58,899 nt of DNA from Gryganskiella cystojenkinii (lineage: Eukaryota > Mortierellomycota > Mortierellomycetes > Mortierellales > Mortierellaceae): contig JAAAIG010000100.1 in NCBI GenBank assembly GCA_015852425.1, positions 1 through 58,899 of the forward strand. Direction: 5' to 3'. The notes under the pieces were generated by a model. That model was not told where the DNA came from. It worked only from the letters and a program-made list of their open reading frames with translations, and did no database searches. The translations under genes were made by a program, and so were the position numbers. The number at the start of each line of letters is the position of its first letter. Position 1 is the stretch's first letter. Shown here one piece after another: positions 11,290-22,384 of this stretch.

Positions 11290-12593
11290 ATGGACACCAT
11301 TCAAGCCAAGGGTAAGCCTCTCATTCATGATTGTTAAAATAGAAGGTGTTGACTAGGAACAAACTAATCGCGCTTGGATCAGGAATCCGCGATCATCGTG
11401 TGTCCATTTCTGGTTCACCCTGCCTTTTTTTTGTTTTGTGTCCACGAGAACACACCCCGGCACAAGTAAAAGAAACGATGACGACAATACTCAAGAGTCG
11501 GATCCTACACCGACAACGCGGGTCAAGATAAAGTGCGCATAATGGCTTGTCATATTGGATCGACACTGCAGCAAGACCAAGCAGGAACAACATTTCCCAG
11601 AACCCAGGGCAACAGAAGGAACCAAAATACAAACTAAGAACCGAACCTAACCTTCTTGCTTTGTCAATCTTTTTCTCTCTCTCTTTCTGGATTAGCCCGC
11701 TACTATAACGCCCAGCTCGACAAGGAGTTGAGCAAGATCCCCCAGTTCAACCAGTTCCAGGCTGCTACCGGTGTTCCCAAGACCTATGTTGCCATCGGTG
11801 CCGGTTCCTTCGTCTTCTTGATGATCTTTTTCAACATTGCCGGACAGTTGTTCTCCAACTTGCTCGGATTCGTCTACCCCGCTTACCGTTCCTTCAAGGC
11901 CTTGGAGTCTCCTGAGAAGGAGGATGATAAGCAGTGGTTGACCTACTGGTGAGTTTTTACCTTGGCAACTTTTTTTTAATTTGGGTGGCCGATATTATAA
12001 TTTTTTTTTATCTCTTGGCTGTGTTCTTTTCTTGTCCTTTTCGTCATGTGCAAAAAAAAAGAGAGGGTGAAACCAGGGGGAAACAAAGAAAAAGTGGATG
12101 ATGTGCCCGACGAGAGGCGAGAGCAAATTGCAAAAGAACTAATCTTTGTCTCCGTGATCTTTATATATATGATAATAGGACCGTCTACGGATTCGTTTCC
12201 ATCATCGAGTCCTTCACTGATGTCTTGTTGTACTGGTTCCCTTTCTACTTCTTCCTCAAGACTGTTTTCTTGATCTGGTTGATGGTTCCTTCCTTCAACG
12301 TACGTATTTCGTTGTCGCATGAAGAAGATCTCTCCTCGCGGAAACGATTCGGATGGGCTTTTTTTGACTGGTGGCGTAATGATTTGAGAAACAGCAAACG
12401 ATAGTGTCTAATCTATTTTCTCTTCTGTTTCTATCTTCAATAATAATAGGGTGCCGCCACCATCTACACCCGTGTCCTCCGCCCTTTCTTGGTCCAGCAC
12501 AAGTCCGAGATTGATGCTTCCTACCAGAACTTGAAGTCCAAGGTCTCGGCTGTTGCCTCGGAGCTCGATGGCTCTGCCACCGCTGCTCAGTAA
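11290..12593 (+). CDS. YOP1: YOP1/REEP (DP1/TB2/HVA22) ER membrane-shaping protein
   Basis: Four exons (11290-11311, 11696-11948, 12179-12299, 12450-12593) give 179 aa, almost the length of yeast Yop1 (180). The product has the family layout: an N-terminal segment (LDKELSKIPQFNQF), then long hydrophobic hairpins starting with YVAIGAGSFVFLMIFF, the FVYPAYRSFKALES signature, WLTYWTVYGFVSIIE and a second hairpin (LYWFPFYFFLKTVFLIWLMV), then GAATIYTRVLRPFL. These wedge hairpins curve ER tubules together with reticulons and Sey1/atlastin. The first exon codes for only seven residues plus one base. All splice phases agree. Confidence 0.95.
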
Positions 12594-12983
12594 AGAAGTC
12601 CTTTTTTTTTTTAAAAAAAAAAAATAGGAAAGAACTAACACTGAAGAAAGGCTGGACACAAGGAGTTCAAAGAAAGACAGAAAGAACAATACCCCTCCTC
12701 CAGCATAGTAGTTTTCATTGCATTTTCTATCCGTATGTAAACCTATCACCCACCACCCTCCTCTCATAAACCGTTTTTATACGTTCAAATCGGGCACTGC
12801 CTTTGGTTCTTTTGTGGAGAGCTTTTCTTATTCATAGAATGCATCATGAAGAGAATATGTGAGATAGCGTGGTTCCCCGAAAGATTAGAGAGTTGAGGTT
12901 TGATGGTGTGCTTTGTACAGTTTATTTGAGTTCATGTTGACAGTTCGGATCCTTTGACGTTCCTTGACAGAAAAAAAAAAGAA
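12594..12983. other. Convergent 3' region between YOP1 and LSM2
   Basis: A run of T and A bases follows the YOP1 stop directly (12602-12625). The rest is plain AT-rich 3' flank of both genes, with no gene seen. Confidence 0.5.
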
Positions 12984-13971
12984 TTATCTCCTGGCAGCGG
13001 CGGGTTGTTGTCTCTCACGACGAGCAGCGTCCTGCAACAATGCTGTGTCGACTGATGGCGCAGGCAATTGGACATAACGAACGACCGATCCACGAATAAA
13101 GCAGTTTTTGACAGCGAGCTAAAAATGGCGAAGAAACATGAACGATGTTAGCCTCTTTGACTATCGTTTGTGATCGTACAAGTCTCGTTCCTTAGTGGTC
13201 ATCATAGAGTCGTGTAGCTCTTGCTTCGCCTCCGTTGTGTCTGGTCGAGTGACATCGTTGCAGCTGAAGAACGAAACCCTCCGTTCATCTGGCGAATAAA
13301 TATCGGTAAGCCATAAAGCTTTTTGACTCTTCCTTATTCCTCGCCCTGATCTAATTGCCACTTCTCCTGTTGAGACCACAATTGACTACAACATAACCAG
13401 CTCAAGTGTCAGAGCACACATACCATGTGAGGGTAGCGTTCTTCATCGACGACCTTGATGTTATCGAGCTTGATGTTCAAGAATTGGTCGACCGAGACAA
13501 GGACTCCTGTGATGGCCAAATCGTTCTTGAGCTCCACGGTCACGGGCTGGCCCACAAGAGTCTTGAAGAATGAGTAGAAAAGCTAAATAGAGGATAGGAT
13601 ATCATACGGGGCAAGTGTGTCAATGAAGGTGCTCTGCCTTTCCCTGTCCACGGATTGGATTCCATCTTCGCAAATAGATTAGGTTGCAAAGATTTCAAAC
13701 GCCTTCGCCATTGTACGGATCCTGGGAGCTCGTTAAGAGATTATTTGATGACTAGCCCCTGAGCAGATCTTCATTGCTCTGGCAATCGATCCTCATTGTC
13801 GTGTCGAGCAAGCTCCATCCTGGTCAACATTGCCATACTAAAGGATTGCTGTTTGTTTGCGATTGCGCCTCTCTGGGTAATTCATGCTTGGCCTTGCTGA
13901 TGACGTCCTGTGATCATTTCCAGTCCCGATTCGCCTCCAGAATGAGCTATCCGATGGGAGGTCCTCACCAT
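12984..13971 (-). CDS. LSM2: U6 snRNA-associated Sm-like protein LSM2
   Basis: Exons 13582-13424 and 13118-12984 code for LFYSFFKTLVGQPVTVEL, an Sm1 segment with SVDQFLNIKLDNI, the YPHM junction, then an Sm2 segment with KNCFIRGSVVRYVQLP and LLQDAARRE, ending in an Ala/Arg-rich tail. This matches LSM2 along its full length (about 98 aa against 95 in man). LSM2 is part of the Lsm1-7 (mRNA decay) and Lsm2-8 (U6 snRNA) rings. The first coding exon must supply just ATG. The best candidate is ATG at 13971-13969 followed by a GTGAGG donor, giving an intron of about 386 nt. The body is certain; that start is a proposal. Confidence 0.88.
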
Positions 13972-14233
13972 AGTTGTGGTGGTCGAATGGAATAAAAGAG
14001 TGGCGATGTTAATGAAAGTGACTGAAGCAACTTAACTTATCAAAGGGTCCCAATCCAATGAATTCCAAGGTGCGCGTTCTCTCCCCGGGCAAAGCCACAC
14101 AGTTTTTTCTTGCATGGAAATCGTGCGCCTTTTTTTAGATTTCTCCCCCCCCCCCCCCCCCCCCCTACACTTCTTTCTACCCATCAACAAAGAGGAACTC
14201 ACAGAGGCATTACAAAGGAACCGTCGACTCAGG
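13972..14233. promoter_or_regulatory. Divergent promoter region LSM2 / pseudophosphatase with a 21-base C tract
   Basis: The two genes face away from each other here. A pure run of 21 C lies at 14145-14165, within about 70 nt of the proposed start of the pseudophosphatase. It may be 5' UTR, part of an intron, or translated as polyproline if a more upstream ATG (14114) is used. Confidence 0.5.
14145..14165 (+). repeat. C21 homopolymer
   Basis: An uninterrupted run of 21 cytosines follows a T-rich stretch. Such a run can form an i-motif, or a G-quadruplex-like structure on the other strand, and is likely to vary in length between strains or sequencing runs. Confidence 0.9.
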
Positions 14234-15208
14234 ATGCTGACACCCCCGGAACAATTTGGCATTGTCGAGCCAGGACTCTACCGCTCCGATACATTGCACC
14301 CGTCTCATTTCCCATTCATCCGCTCGCTCAACATCAAGACTGCCATCCTCCTGACCCCAGAACTTCCTTCCAGGGCAATGTCCAACTTTTTCGAAGAGAA
14401 CAATATCCGACTCATCGACCTTGCCCTGGGATCCTGGAAGAATAACACGAATAACAACACTACTACCGATAATCAGGGAAACAACGCTTCCGCTTCTTCT
14501 ACGACCAACAACAATACTAACAACGCGAACGGAGAAGCCAACTTCTCGTCCATGGTCACGCCTTCGATCCCTGCAGCACCTTTCCATACGAGTTGGTGGA
14601 AACCCTTGAGCGAAGAGCTGATCAAGGATGGCCTAGAGATGATCCTGGATGCTAAGAACTACCCCATCATCGTCATGGACACGTAAGTACTTGACTTGTT
14701 GTCCCTCGTATTATTGCTATGTTTGTTAACAATGTACTTATACTTTCACTACCGCCCTTTTTCCATACAATAGCTCAGGGATCCATGAGATTGGCACGTT
14801 TATGGGATGTTTACGACGCCTTCAGCACTGGAACTTTAGCTCGATCATTGTCGAATACCGGGCTTATGCAGGCAACAAGGCCCGTTACGTGAACGAACAG
14901 TTCATTGAGCTCTTTGACATTGACTGGATCACGCTGCCAGAGACCTTGCCGACCTGGTGGATTGAACAAGAAGAGATGTGGGTATGTGCAAAATTCAGCA
15001 GATTTTTTATAACGACGTGCTGCATTGGGATCACTTTCACAGGTTTTTGAATGACCATGGATTAACACCTGGTATCTGTTGATTATTTTGTTTCATTTAG
15101 CGTGAAGAGGAGGAAGAACGGGAGCAACAGCTCCAACAGGAAAGAGAGGCCAGAGCGAATGAGCGACAACAGGAGCTGAATGCGATGGCCCTGGCGCCTT
15201 CTAAGTGA
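14234..15208 (+). CDS. OCA/SIW14-family pseudophosphatase
   Basis: Three exons (14234-14682, 14774-14981, 15101-15208) give 254 aa. The start chosen is the ATG of MLTPPEQFGIVEPGLYRSD, the usual beginning of the fungal SIW14/OCA fold. Family features follow: SLNIKTAILLTPEL, an Asn/Thr-rich insert (about 70-105), WWKPLSEELIKDGLEMILD, and a C-terminal IELFDIDWITLPETLPTWW. The P-loop should read like C-x5-R, but here it is VMDTSGIHEIGTFMG: Asp-Thr-Ser replaces the Cys region and no loop Arg is seen. Catalysis is therefore unlikely. In yeast several OCA paralogues are also inactive and work as a complex around inositol-pyrophosphate signalling. An in-frame ATG at 14114 would add a polyproline stretch and is less likely. 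The tail is a Glu/Gln-rich coiled coil. Confidence 0.82.
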
Positions 15209-15480
15209 TTATTGTTCTCCATCCCCTTTCGTTGGTCTCCTCAAGAAGACACCCTTGTATATTAGCCCTCTCGCTTGTCATCCGGACTTGTACTATAGCA
15301 TTATCAGTTTCAACAACCCCTCTCGTCCACGTTTTTTTTTGTTTTATTCTATGCGAGAAGGGCTGTTTTATTCTTTTGGATAGATTGGCTGAAGAAGATT
15401 TTGTGTGGATTTCTTTGTGTTGGAAGATAAATGTTTTATGAGCCTGTAGATCGACGCACATTTTTTTTGCACGATATTGA

Positions 15481-15517
15481 TCATGAAGTTCGCTCCTTCC
15501 GGAGTTCGCGTTGTTGT

Positions 15518-15549
<32 letters not shown>

Positions 15550-18500
15550 ATGCTGTTGTTGCATCTCGGCATAGGGCGAAAGATCTAAAAGGTGGAAGGA
15601 ACAAGAGAGGAGATGTGAGTCAACAGCTCAGCACGTTTGAGCGCGTGGTAACGATTTAGTATATTAACAAAGAATTTGCGTACCTTGGAGTTCATTCCAG
15701 GGAGACATAATACACGCCCCAGAAGCGCAATAAGCCTGACTGTCAAGACCATCGCCAGTCGTGCCACTGGCGATAGCCGCATCACTGTTCCAATTACTAA
15801 GTCGACCATCCAGACCAAGAGCCGGGGTTAGGTTCCGATGCAAAGATTCCGACTGGTTCTTGCCCGTTGTCGAGCCCTCACTTCCGCTGCCACCGTCATC
15901 AAGGGTCGGGGAGGCATCCGCGGTGCTGTTCTCGTAGTTGCTCTCCTCGGCTCTGCCCTTGCCCTTGATGTCGGACGACGTAGAAAGTTTCTTCTTGCCC
16001 GCTTGTTGCATAGAGTAACCTTCCTGAGTCTTTTCGTCCGATCCGTCCAACAACTCTTGTTGTCCCTTGCCGGTCGATGAGGACATCGAAGTCATGGTTG
16101 CCATTCCAGTGCCAGTAACAGCGTCAGCCGCCTCCTTTGCCGCGGCGGCTTGCAGTTTCTTCCGCCTCTTTTCGCCTTTAGCTAACCGCTTTGCCTTTTT
16201 TTTCGACTTTAAACTCTTCCAGATAAGATACACACCATAAGGTGGAAAGATGACGCCGGCGCATAATTTTTGGGGTGTCAACACGAACATGCCGGACCAG
16301 GCAAGCTCTTGACTGGAATACCGTTCCTGGTATAGTTCTTGCCAGAGTTCAGCGGTTCGGACGAAATCCTGTTTGGTCATCAAAGAAGTCGCCTGAACCG
16401 TATCATCATGGTTGAGGACACGACCGTAATGAAAGAGTTGGTATTGCCGGTAATGAGCCGGATTGAGCATATGGGTGTGCCACGCCAGATCAATGTCCAA
16501 GGTAGGTACGAGAGAGTGTCGGCCGGGGAGACCGCCGACTGCACCAATCCCACCGCCACCAACGTGGCCGTTCCCTACAACGGAAGAGCTACCGGTGCCA
16601 CTGCCTCCTGATCCACCGCCTGTTTGAGCCCCAGCAACTCCTGCTCCGGCTGCTCCTGCACTCGAGGGCGAATATTTGGATTCTGCACGAGCCAAGAGCA
16701 TAAATTTCTTGTATCGATCTAACGACCGCTGCAAAACTTGTGATTGACACCAAGCCTGGCCGCCTGTGACCATCATTGCCTTTTGGAAATCTCGCTGTCT
16801 CAATGCGCCAGCGACAAGGTCAATGGAGAGACGGTCGTCAATAAGAGACATGTACGAGGACATGATCCTAGCCAAGGTCGTGGGTCGGATCCCATAGTAC
16901 TGATCGGGGCCGAGGTCCTGAAAGGCCTGGATGATTTTTGGCCAGGTACAGTTCAGAGAAACTGAAGCCTGATCAAGACCGAATTGGATGCGAGGGTGGA
17001 AGAAGAGGTGGTGATGTTCCCTTTGTGCTGCGATCGGGTCCGGTGTTCCTGTCCAGGGTGAGAGGAGAGATCCGCTGTTTAAAACGAGGATAGGGAAAAG
17101 ATAGTGAGTGCTGATTCTACAGGGGCTTGCTAAACGCTCGTCGGAACAGAAGTCATGACTTACGCGAGGAGATAAGAAGAATCTGTCCGATAGGCGTCGA
17201 TCCCATCCCAAAGTCGTTTTGAGGACAACGTCTCGAGACTGCATTGGGATCCGCAACCTGCACAATCGATCGACATGCCATCTATCCTGAACTTGATATA
17301 GGTCGAGCTGGAGAGAAAATAAAATGGAATATTAAAAAAAAAAACCAGGAACGCGTTAGCTGCTTTGCCACCAAAAATGGAAAAAAAAATAAAAAATTCA
17401 ATGGATCTCACGCCAAAAAGAAAACCATTGGACTCGAAAGCATTCTTCACCTATGCCTCCCCTCCCTTCCTCCCTCCGCCTCATACCCGACGTCTTTACG
17501 CTTACGTACCTGTCCATAACATTCGTTCCACCACACCAAAGGCATTGAATGTCAAACATCCTTGTCGTGTCCTCCTTGTCGAGATCAAAAGGTTCGTCTG
17601 GGTATTGTTGTTGCCACATAGCCTTGGATTCCACAAAATCCTCATGATCCGTTGTTGGAGACTCAATATCGACTACAGCTGCCACCTATTCTCAGAAATG
17701 TGTTGGAGTAACGCGGAGGTTAGTGAAGGAGCGCATGCAAGATAAATCAGGTTGTTACTCTCCACCAGCAGAAAAAAGATGTGGTTTTTTGCTTTTTCAA
17801 TGACGATGAAAAGCATGCATAAACGCGGGGTGGAAAAACGGAAAGCGTGAGGTGGAGAAGGAGCGCCAAGGTGAGAATCGCCGAGGAGAATCAAAGGAAA
17901 ATTGGATAATCCTTGTGTCTCCAAAAAACAAAAAACAAAAAACCAAAAAAAAAAAAAAAAAAAAAAGCATAATAGCTTACGTAGCGCTCCAAAGGAAAAT
18001 GATAGTTCAACAGATGGGGCCCGTAACTCCTGAGCAAGTCCTCGTGGTACCGAAAAGGAGCCAACATATGCACGGTCCACATCAACGCGACATCTAATTA
18101 TAAAAATAAAACACACGAAGAAAAACATCCTTTCGGTTAGCCATTAATTATTCCCATCTCTCCCGTCCTGTCCTGTCCTTCAAAGATCCTGGGGTCGAAA
18201 ACGAGGGAGGAAGTTTGTTGAAGGTAACTTGAAAAACGTGGGGCGAGGCCGGGCACGGAGAAAGAGAGGGAGAGAGAGAAACCACAACTAACCTAGTGGA
18301 GGTAATGGAATCGCGGCCGGAACGGGTTGTCGTTGTTGGAGAAGATCCAGATACATAAGATACCGTTCCTCTGACCGGATCAAAAACAAGAAATCTAGAT
18401 CCTCGTCCTCGACTATCACCAGACTCTGGACCAGACGGAGAAGCCGTAAATGGGCTAGTAATGTCGTTGGCGTGACCGAGTCTATCAGGATCCCGGGCAA

Positions 18501-20879
18501 AAAGGGGTCCATCGATAAGGTTGAAGTGCATGTTGTCGTCATCGACAAGGACAAGGACAACGGTAGGGACATGTGTGAGAGAGAAGATGGAGGAGAAGAG
18601 GAGTTAGTCATATTATTATGTTTTGATCTGTTATTGTAAAATAGAGGGGTTGGAGACGATAATTAGAAGAAATAAATAATTGAAAGACAGTGAGAAAAGG
18701 AGAGGGAGGGGGGGGGGCGAACATTGTTGCAAATTGGTCGAAGCCGGGCTGGGTCCTCGAATATCTTCAAGGAATTTCTGATTTTTTGGGAGGTTGAAAA
18801 GAGGGGCTGGGGGAGAGGTTAGGAGGAAGAGGAATAGGGATACACACCCCTTGACTCTGTCCCTGATTCTTTCCTAACCGCTCGTTCGACCTTTTTATAT
18901 TGTATTTTGCTCCATCCTCCCTCAATCCCACGTAAAAATAGGCAAAAAACGAAGTCAAATCCACACATCAGATATAGACTTTTTTCATTCTTTGGAACAA
19001 TCGATGCCCCCTCCCCTCCCCCCCTTCATCATTAGATAGAACGAGAATAAAAACCATGCAATGGTGTGTTCCCCCGCTCCTCTTTGCACTTTTAATTCGG
19101 TTTTCAGAGCAAAAGCAAGAACTTACCCTCAAGATGACACTTTGAATCGAACCTGGTTCTGGGTCCTCCCCCTGCTGTGTTGATGCTGCTGCCACCACCG
19201 CCTGTTATGCTGTTACTGTGAGGACGATTTTGGGTTTGCAGTTGTGCAGATGCAGGATGGCGATTTTCTTGTTGTGCTATTGACGCACCCCGTGCTTGTT
19301 GTTGTTGTTGCTGTGTTGATTGTGATGGTGTCTGTGTCTGTGCCTGTTCATGCGTCTGCGCCTGATCTTCCTCCATGGAAACCATGGGCGTCTGGATCTG
19401 TGCGTCAACTTGATCCTGCTGTTGTTGCATGTTCTCCTGTCCCTGAACAGATTTTGAGGAGGATGGGCGACCGTTTTGAGAAGAAAAAGGAGCAATTGAA
19501 ACCTTCCTGTTGTCGGTGACATTAGATCCTGATCCCGCGCTCGCGGCTTCTATAGTCGTCATCGGGTGATTGGACGCTTGTTGTGGGGCATCTGTGATTG
19601 AGGACATGTTGGCGATGTTGACTTGACTTGATGACTTTGAAGAGACACCAAGGACGGCCAGGTTCGTGAAACTGTTGCTGTTGCTGTTGCTCTTGCTGCC
19701 GGAGAGTCCCCTCTTGGTGGTGGGAAAGAGTGTTTCCGGGTGGAAATGATAATACCGATTGAGGTTTTGTCGAGGGAATCGACGAGGCGGTGGTGGTTTT
19801 CGATAAAACGCACTTGGAATTAAGGATGGGGGTGAAGAAGAGGAAGAGCTCTGATCAGGTTGTGCGTTGTGGAGGTGGAGTTGATTGTTAGGGGAATGAA
19901 GATGTTGCTGTTGACGTTGATGGTCCTGTTGCTGCTGTTGGTGTTGATGGCGAGGTTGTAAATGAGTGTGAGAGTGAGGAGGATGGAGAGGGAAAGACTG
20001 AGGCGAAGAAGAGAGAGAAGAAAGAAAAGAAGAAGGTTGAGAATGATCTTGAAGTTGTTGATGAAATCTTCGAGTCTGTTCTCGGGTTTGGTCGTGCTGG
20101 AAGAGTTGAAAATCGAGGCCGTGCGGGTTTTTAGAGTTGCTGTTGGTGTTGTTGTTGCCTGCACTGCCAGAGCTGAAGAGGTTGCTGATGTTACTGCTAT
20201 CGGAATCTGGAGGGGGTCTGGACGTCGAGAACGAAGGCGAGGGGGCGGTTCCTTGATATTTGTTGGAGAACGAATATTTAAAAGAACCTGGGAGACCTAC
20301 GAATGCTTGTTCTTGCTGCTGCAGGTGTTCCTGTTGCGTAAAATCTTCGGCTTGTTGGTGCAGGGAAGCAAAGTTTCTCAGGAATGTACTGATTCCTCTC
20401 GAATGGTGGTTTTTCTTGTTACCAACGTTACTATTGCTGCTAAGGTTTCTTGAACGTCGACTTGAGCTTCCTTTCTCGACTGAAAGATTCCTCGAGTGCT
20501 GTCTCGAATGGATCGGTGTCGCCGTCGTCGAATACGGTGTAGGCGACGAAGTCGAAGTCGAGGCTTTTCTTCTTGAATTCGACCCTGAAGTGGAATGCCT
20601 TTGATGGTACCCTCGAACAGTGCCAACGGTTTGTTTTGCACGAGCTTTGGCGAGATCTTTGACCTGCCTTGTGGTTTGAGCTTGTCGAGTCGCGGCTAGA
20701 AAGGGATCCAATTGCTCAGAAAACGATTGAGCTCGACGGTTCTCAAAGAGTTCTTGGTCCGTTGGAATTAATTGTGGGGTCGCGGTGGTGAAGAAGAGGA
20801 AATAAAAAGAGACATAGAGACAAATGGTCAAGTAAAAAGAATTTGTCGAGGAGTAGGAGGGCAGGGTCCCTTGATCCAT
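15481..20879 (-). CDS. Glycine-rich-domain-protein-like (GRDP/DUF1399) giant protein with disordered N-terminus and polyQ tail
   Basis: Eight exons join in frame to about 1317 aa: 20879-19127, 18806-18723, 18481-18293, 18093-17981, 17685-17510, 17307-17164, 17074-15684, 15584-15481. The core carries the two family signatures, LDVALMWTVHMLAPFRY and PTLDIDLAWHTHMLNPAHY, with TLLAHLRLLRLVQSL before the first, a WCGG/DCAGCGS Cys-pair insert between them, and an ELYQERYSSQELAW region after the second. Its biochemical role is unknown; plant GRDPs affect stress and growth. The first 600 residues are low-complexity (Ser, Gln, Asn, His). The last exon is polyglutamine (CAA/CAG mix, about 13 in a run) ending in ELRKERTS. 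Exons from 18481 down are firm; the two upstream exons rest on matching splice phases. A hydrophobic stretch near residues 15-31 comes from a pyrimidine run and may be UTR or intron instead. Confidence 0.75.
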
Positions 20880-22384
20880 CCGACACGATGGTCAAAAACT
20901 GCCCGACCGCAGGGAGAGAGTACGAGGGAGGGAGAGGAAGGGAGACAAAGAACGTGGATTTTGAGGAGAGGGGGAGGAGTGAGTTGTAGACGTGGGTTGG
21001 CGTGTTTATGCGTGCTGCAGTATTGCGTCTTTTGTCTCGTGGGAAGAAAAGAAAACTGGTGGGCCGATATTTGGTCTGCCTTTGCTATGCTTCGTGCGTG
21101 AGCGAATATGCAACAAAGCCTCGAGAAAGGGCAGAGGTGACGGTGCTGTCAACCCAGGGGGACTAGTGAAGTCGGTGGAGGAAGAGATATCAAGGGAAAA
21201 AAGGCAAAAGATGGGTGATTTTTTATGGTAAGGGGATAACGGAACGGTGGAGAGGGAGACGGCGACAATAAATTGTAGCGTGCGTGTGCGTCTAGGCAGG
21301 GAACAGGAATCAGGAGCAGGAGGAGAATTGGATGGAGCGACGGCGAAGAAAGGGAGATCGAGGGATAAGTAAGGTTCCGGATGTTGATGGTTGCTCTCTG
21401 TTGCTGTGTTTTTCACGTTTCTGCCTGTTCAGTTTGGGCCGAGAAAAAAAAAACCAGGGAGACAGTGAGTTTGGGCAGAGAGAGCCTTGAAGATGACGGA
21501 GTTGAAAGAGTTTTCTCTTGGTAGGCAATGACGATGATGACAGTGTTCCTGTTTTGATTGAAAAGGCTGAAGGGCGAGTTGGACGGAGAAGACCCTTATC
21601 CTGCGTGCCTGATGTTATGCACAAGAGGGTAAAGTGCAGGGCAAGGGGGACAAAGGGACAGAACCAGAAGGCAAAACAAGAAAGAGAGGGCGAGACGACG
21701 AGGATGGACAGCAGGACAGAGCTAACGTAAAAGAGCAGAAAACAAGCGAGCGTTTTGCCAGAGGGCTGAAAGGAAAAAAAGTATGGGTGGGGGTAGGGGT
21801 TAAAGAATGGAGTAGTGTTGCGGGAAAGAAATAAAATAGAAGTAGAAAAGGTCAACAATTGAACAGGGGGGAAAAAGCGAGGGAAAACGCACACAAAAAA
21901 AAAACGAATTGGCCACCAGACCATTTTGGACAACAAACAAGGTCGAACCCCTGAACCCGTTCCCGGACAAATCAACAATGCAAACGAACAACTCTCCGCG
22001 GGCATGCCACCGAATGCATTTCCCGTTCCGTTGTCGAATGATAGGGAGAAGCCCGAGTTGGCGAGGGAAGTGGGAGAGGAAGAAGCAGCAAGTGACATTT
22101 TCTGCCCTCAAAAATCGTTCAACTGTCAGGTTGCCGTCCATCTGACCATTGTCCCCTTTTTGCCTTTGCAAAAATGTCAGCTTCGTTGTTTTTGAACCCC
22201 TTTTTCCCAATCTCGAGAAACAGCCACGCGCAGCCCTCGTGGTACGGCAGTCTGTGATTATGGCGTTGGTGGCAAACGTGGGCTATGGTCACCGTCAATG
22301 TCGATGGATAGAACCGTGTCGTCCAGGCCAACAGAAGCGCATCCTCTGTCCACGCGTGCGTGAGCGAGTGACTGCTCTCTCTTG
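20880..22384. other. Intergenic region, strongly strand-asymmetric
   Basis: About 1.5 kb between the GRDP-like and VanZ-like genes, rich in purines on the + strand from 20890 to 21900. No gene is supported. A short + frame at 21926-22195 has gene-like codon choice but matches nothing I know (see findings). Confidence 0.45.

Noticed and set aside
21310..22098. 262-codon minus-strand open frame upstream of the GRDP-like gene
   Set aside because: It is rich in Phe, Ser, Leu and Pro because the plus strand is purine-rich there. There is no domain, and part of it opposes a more gene-like plus frame.
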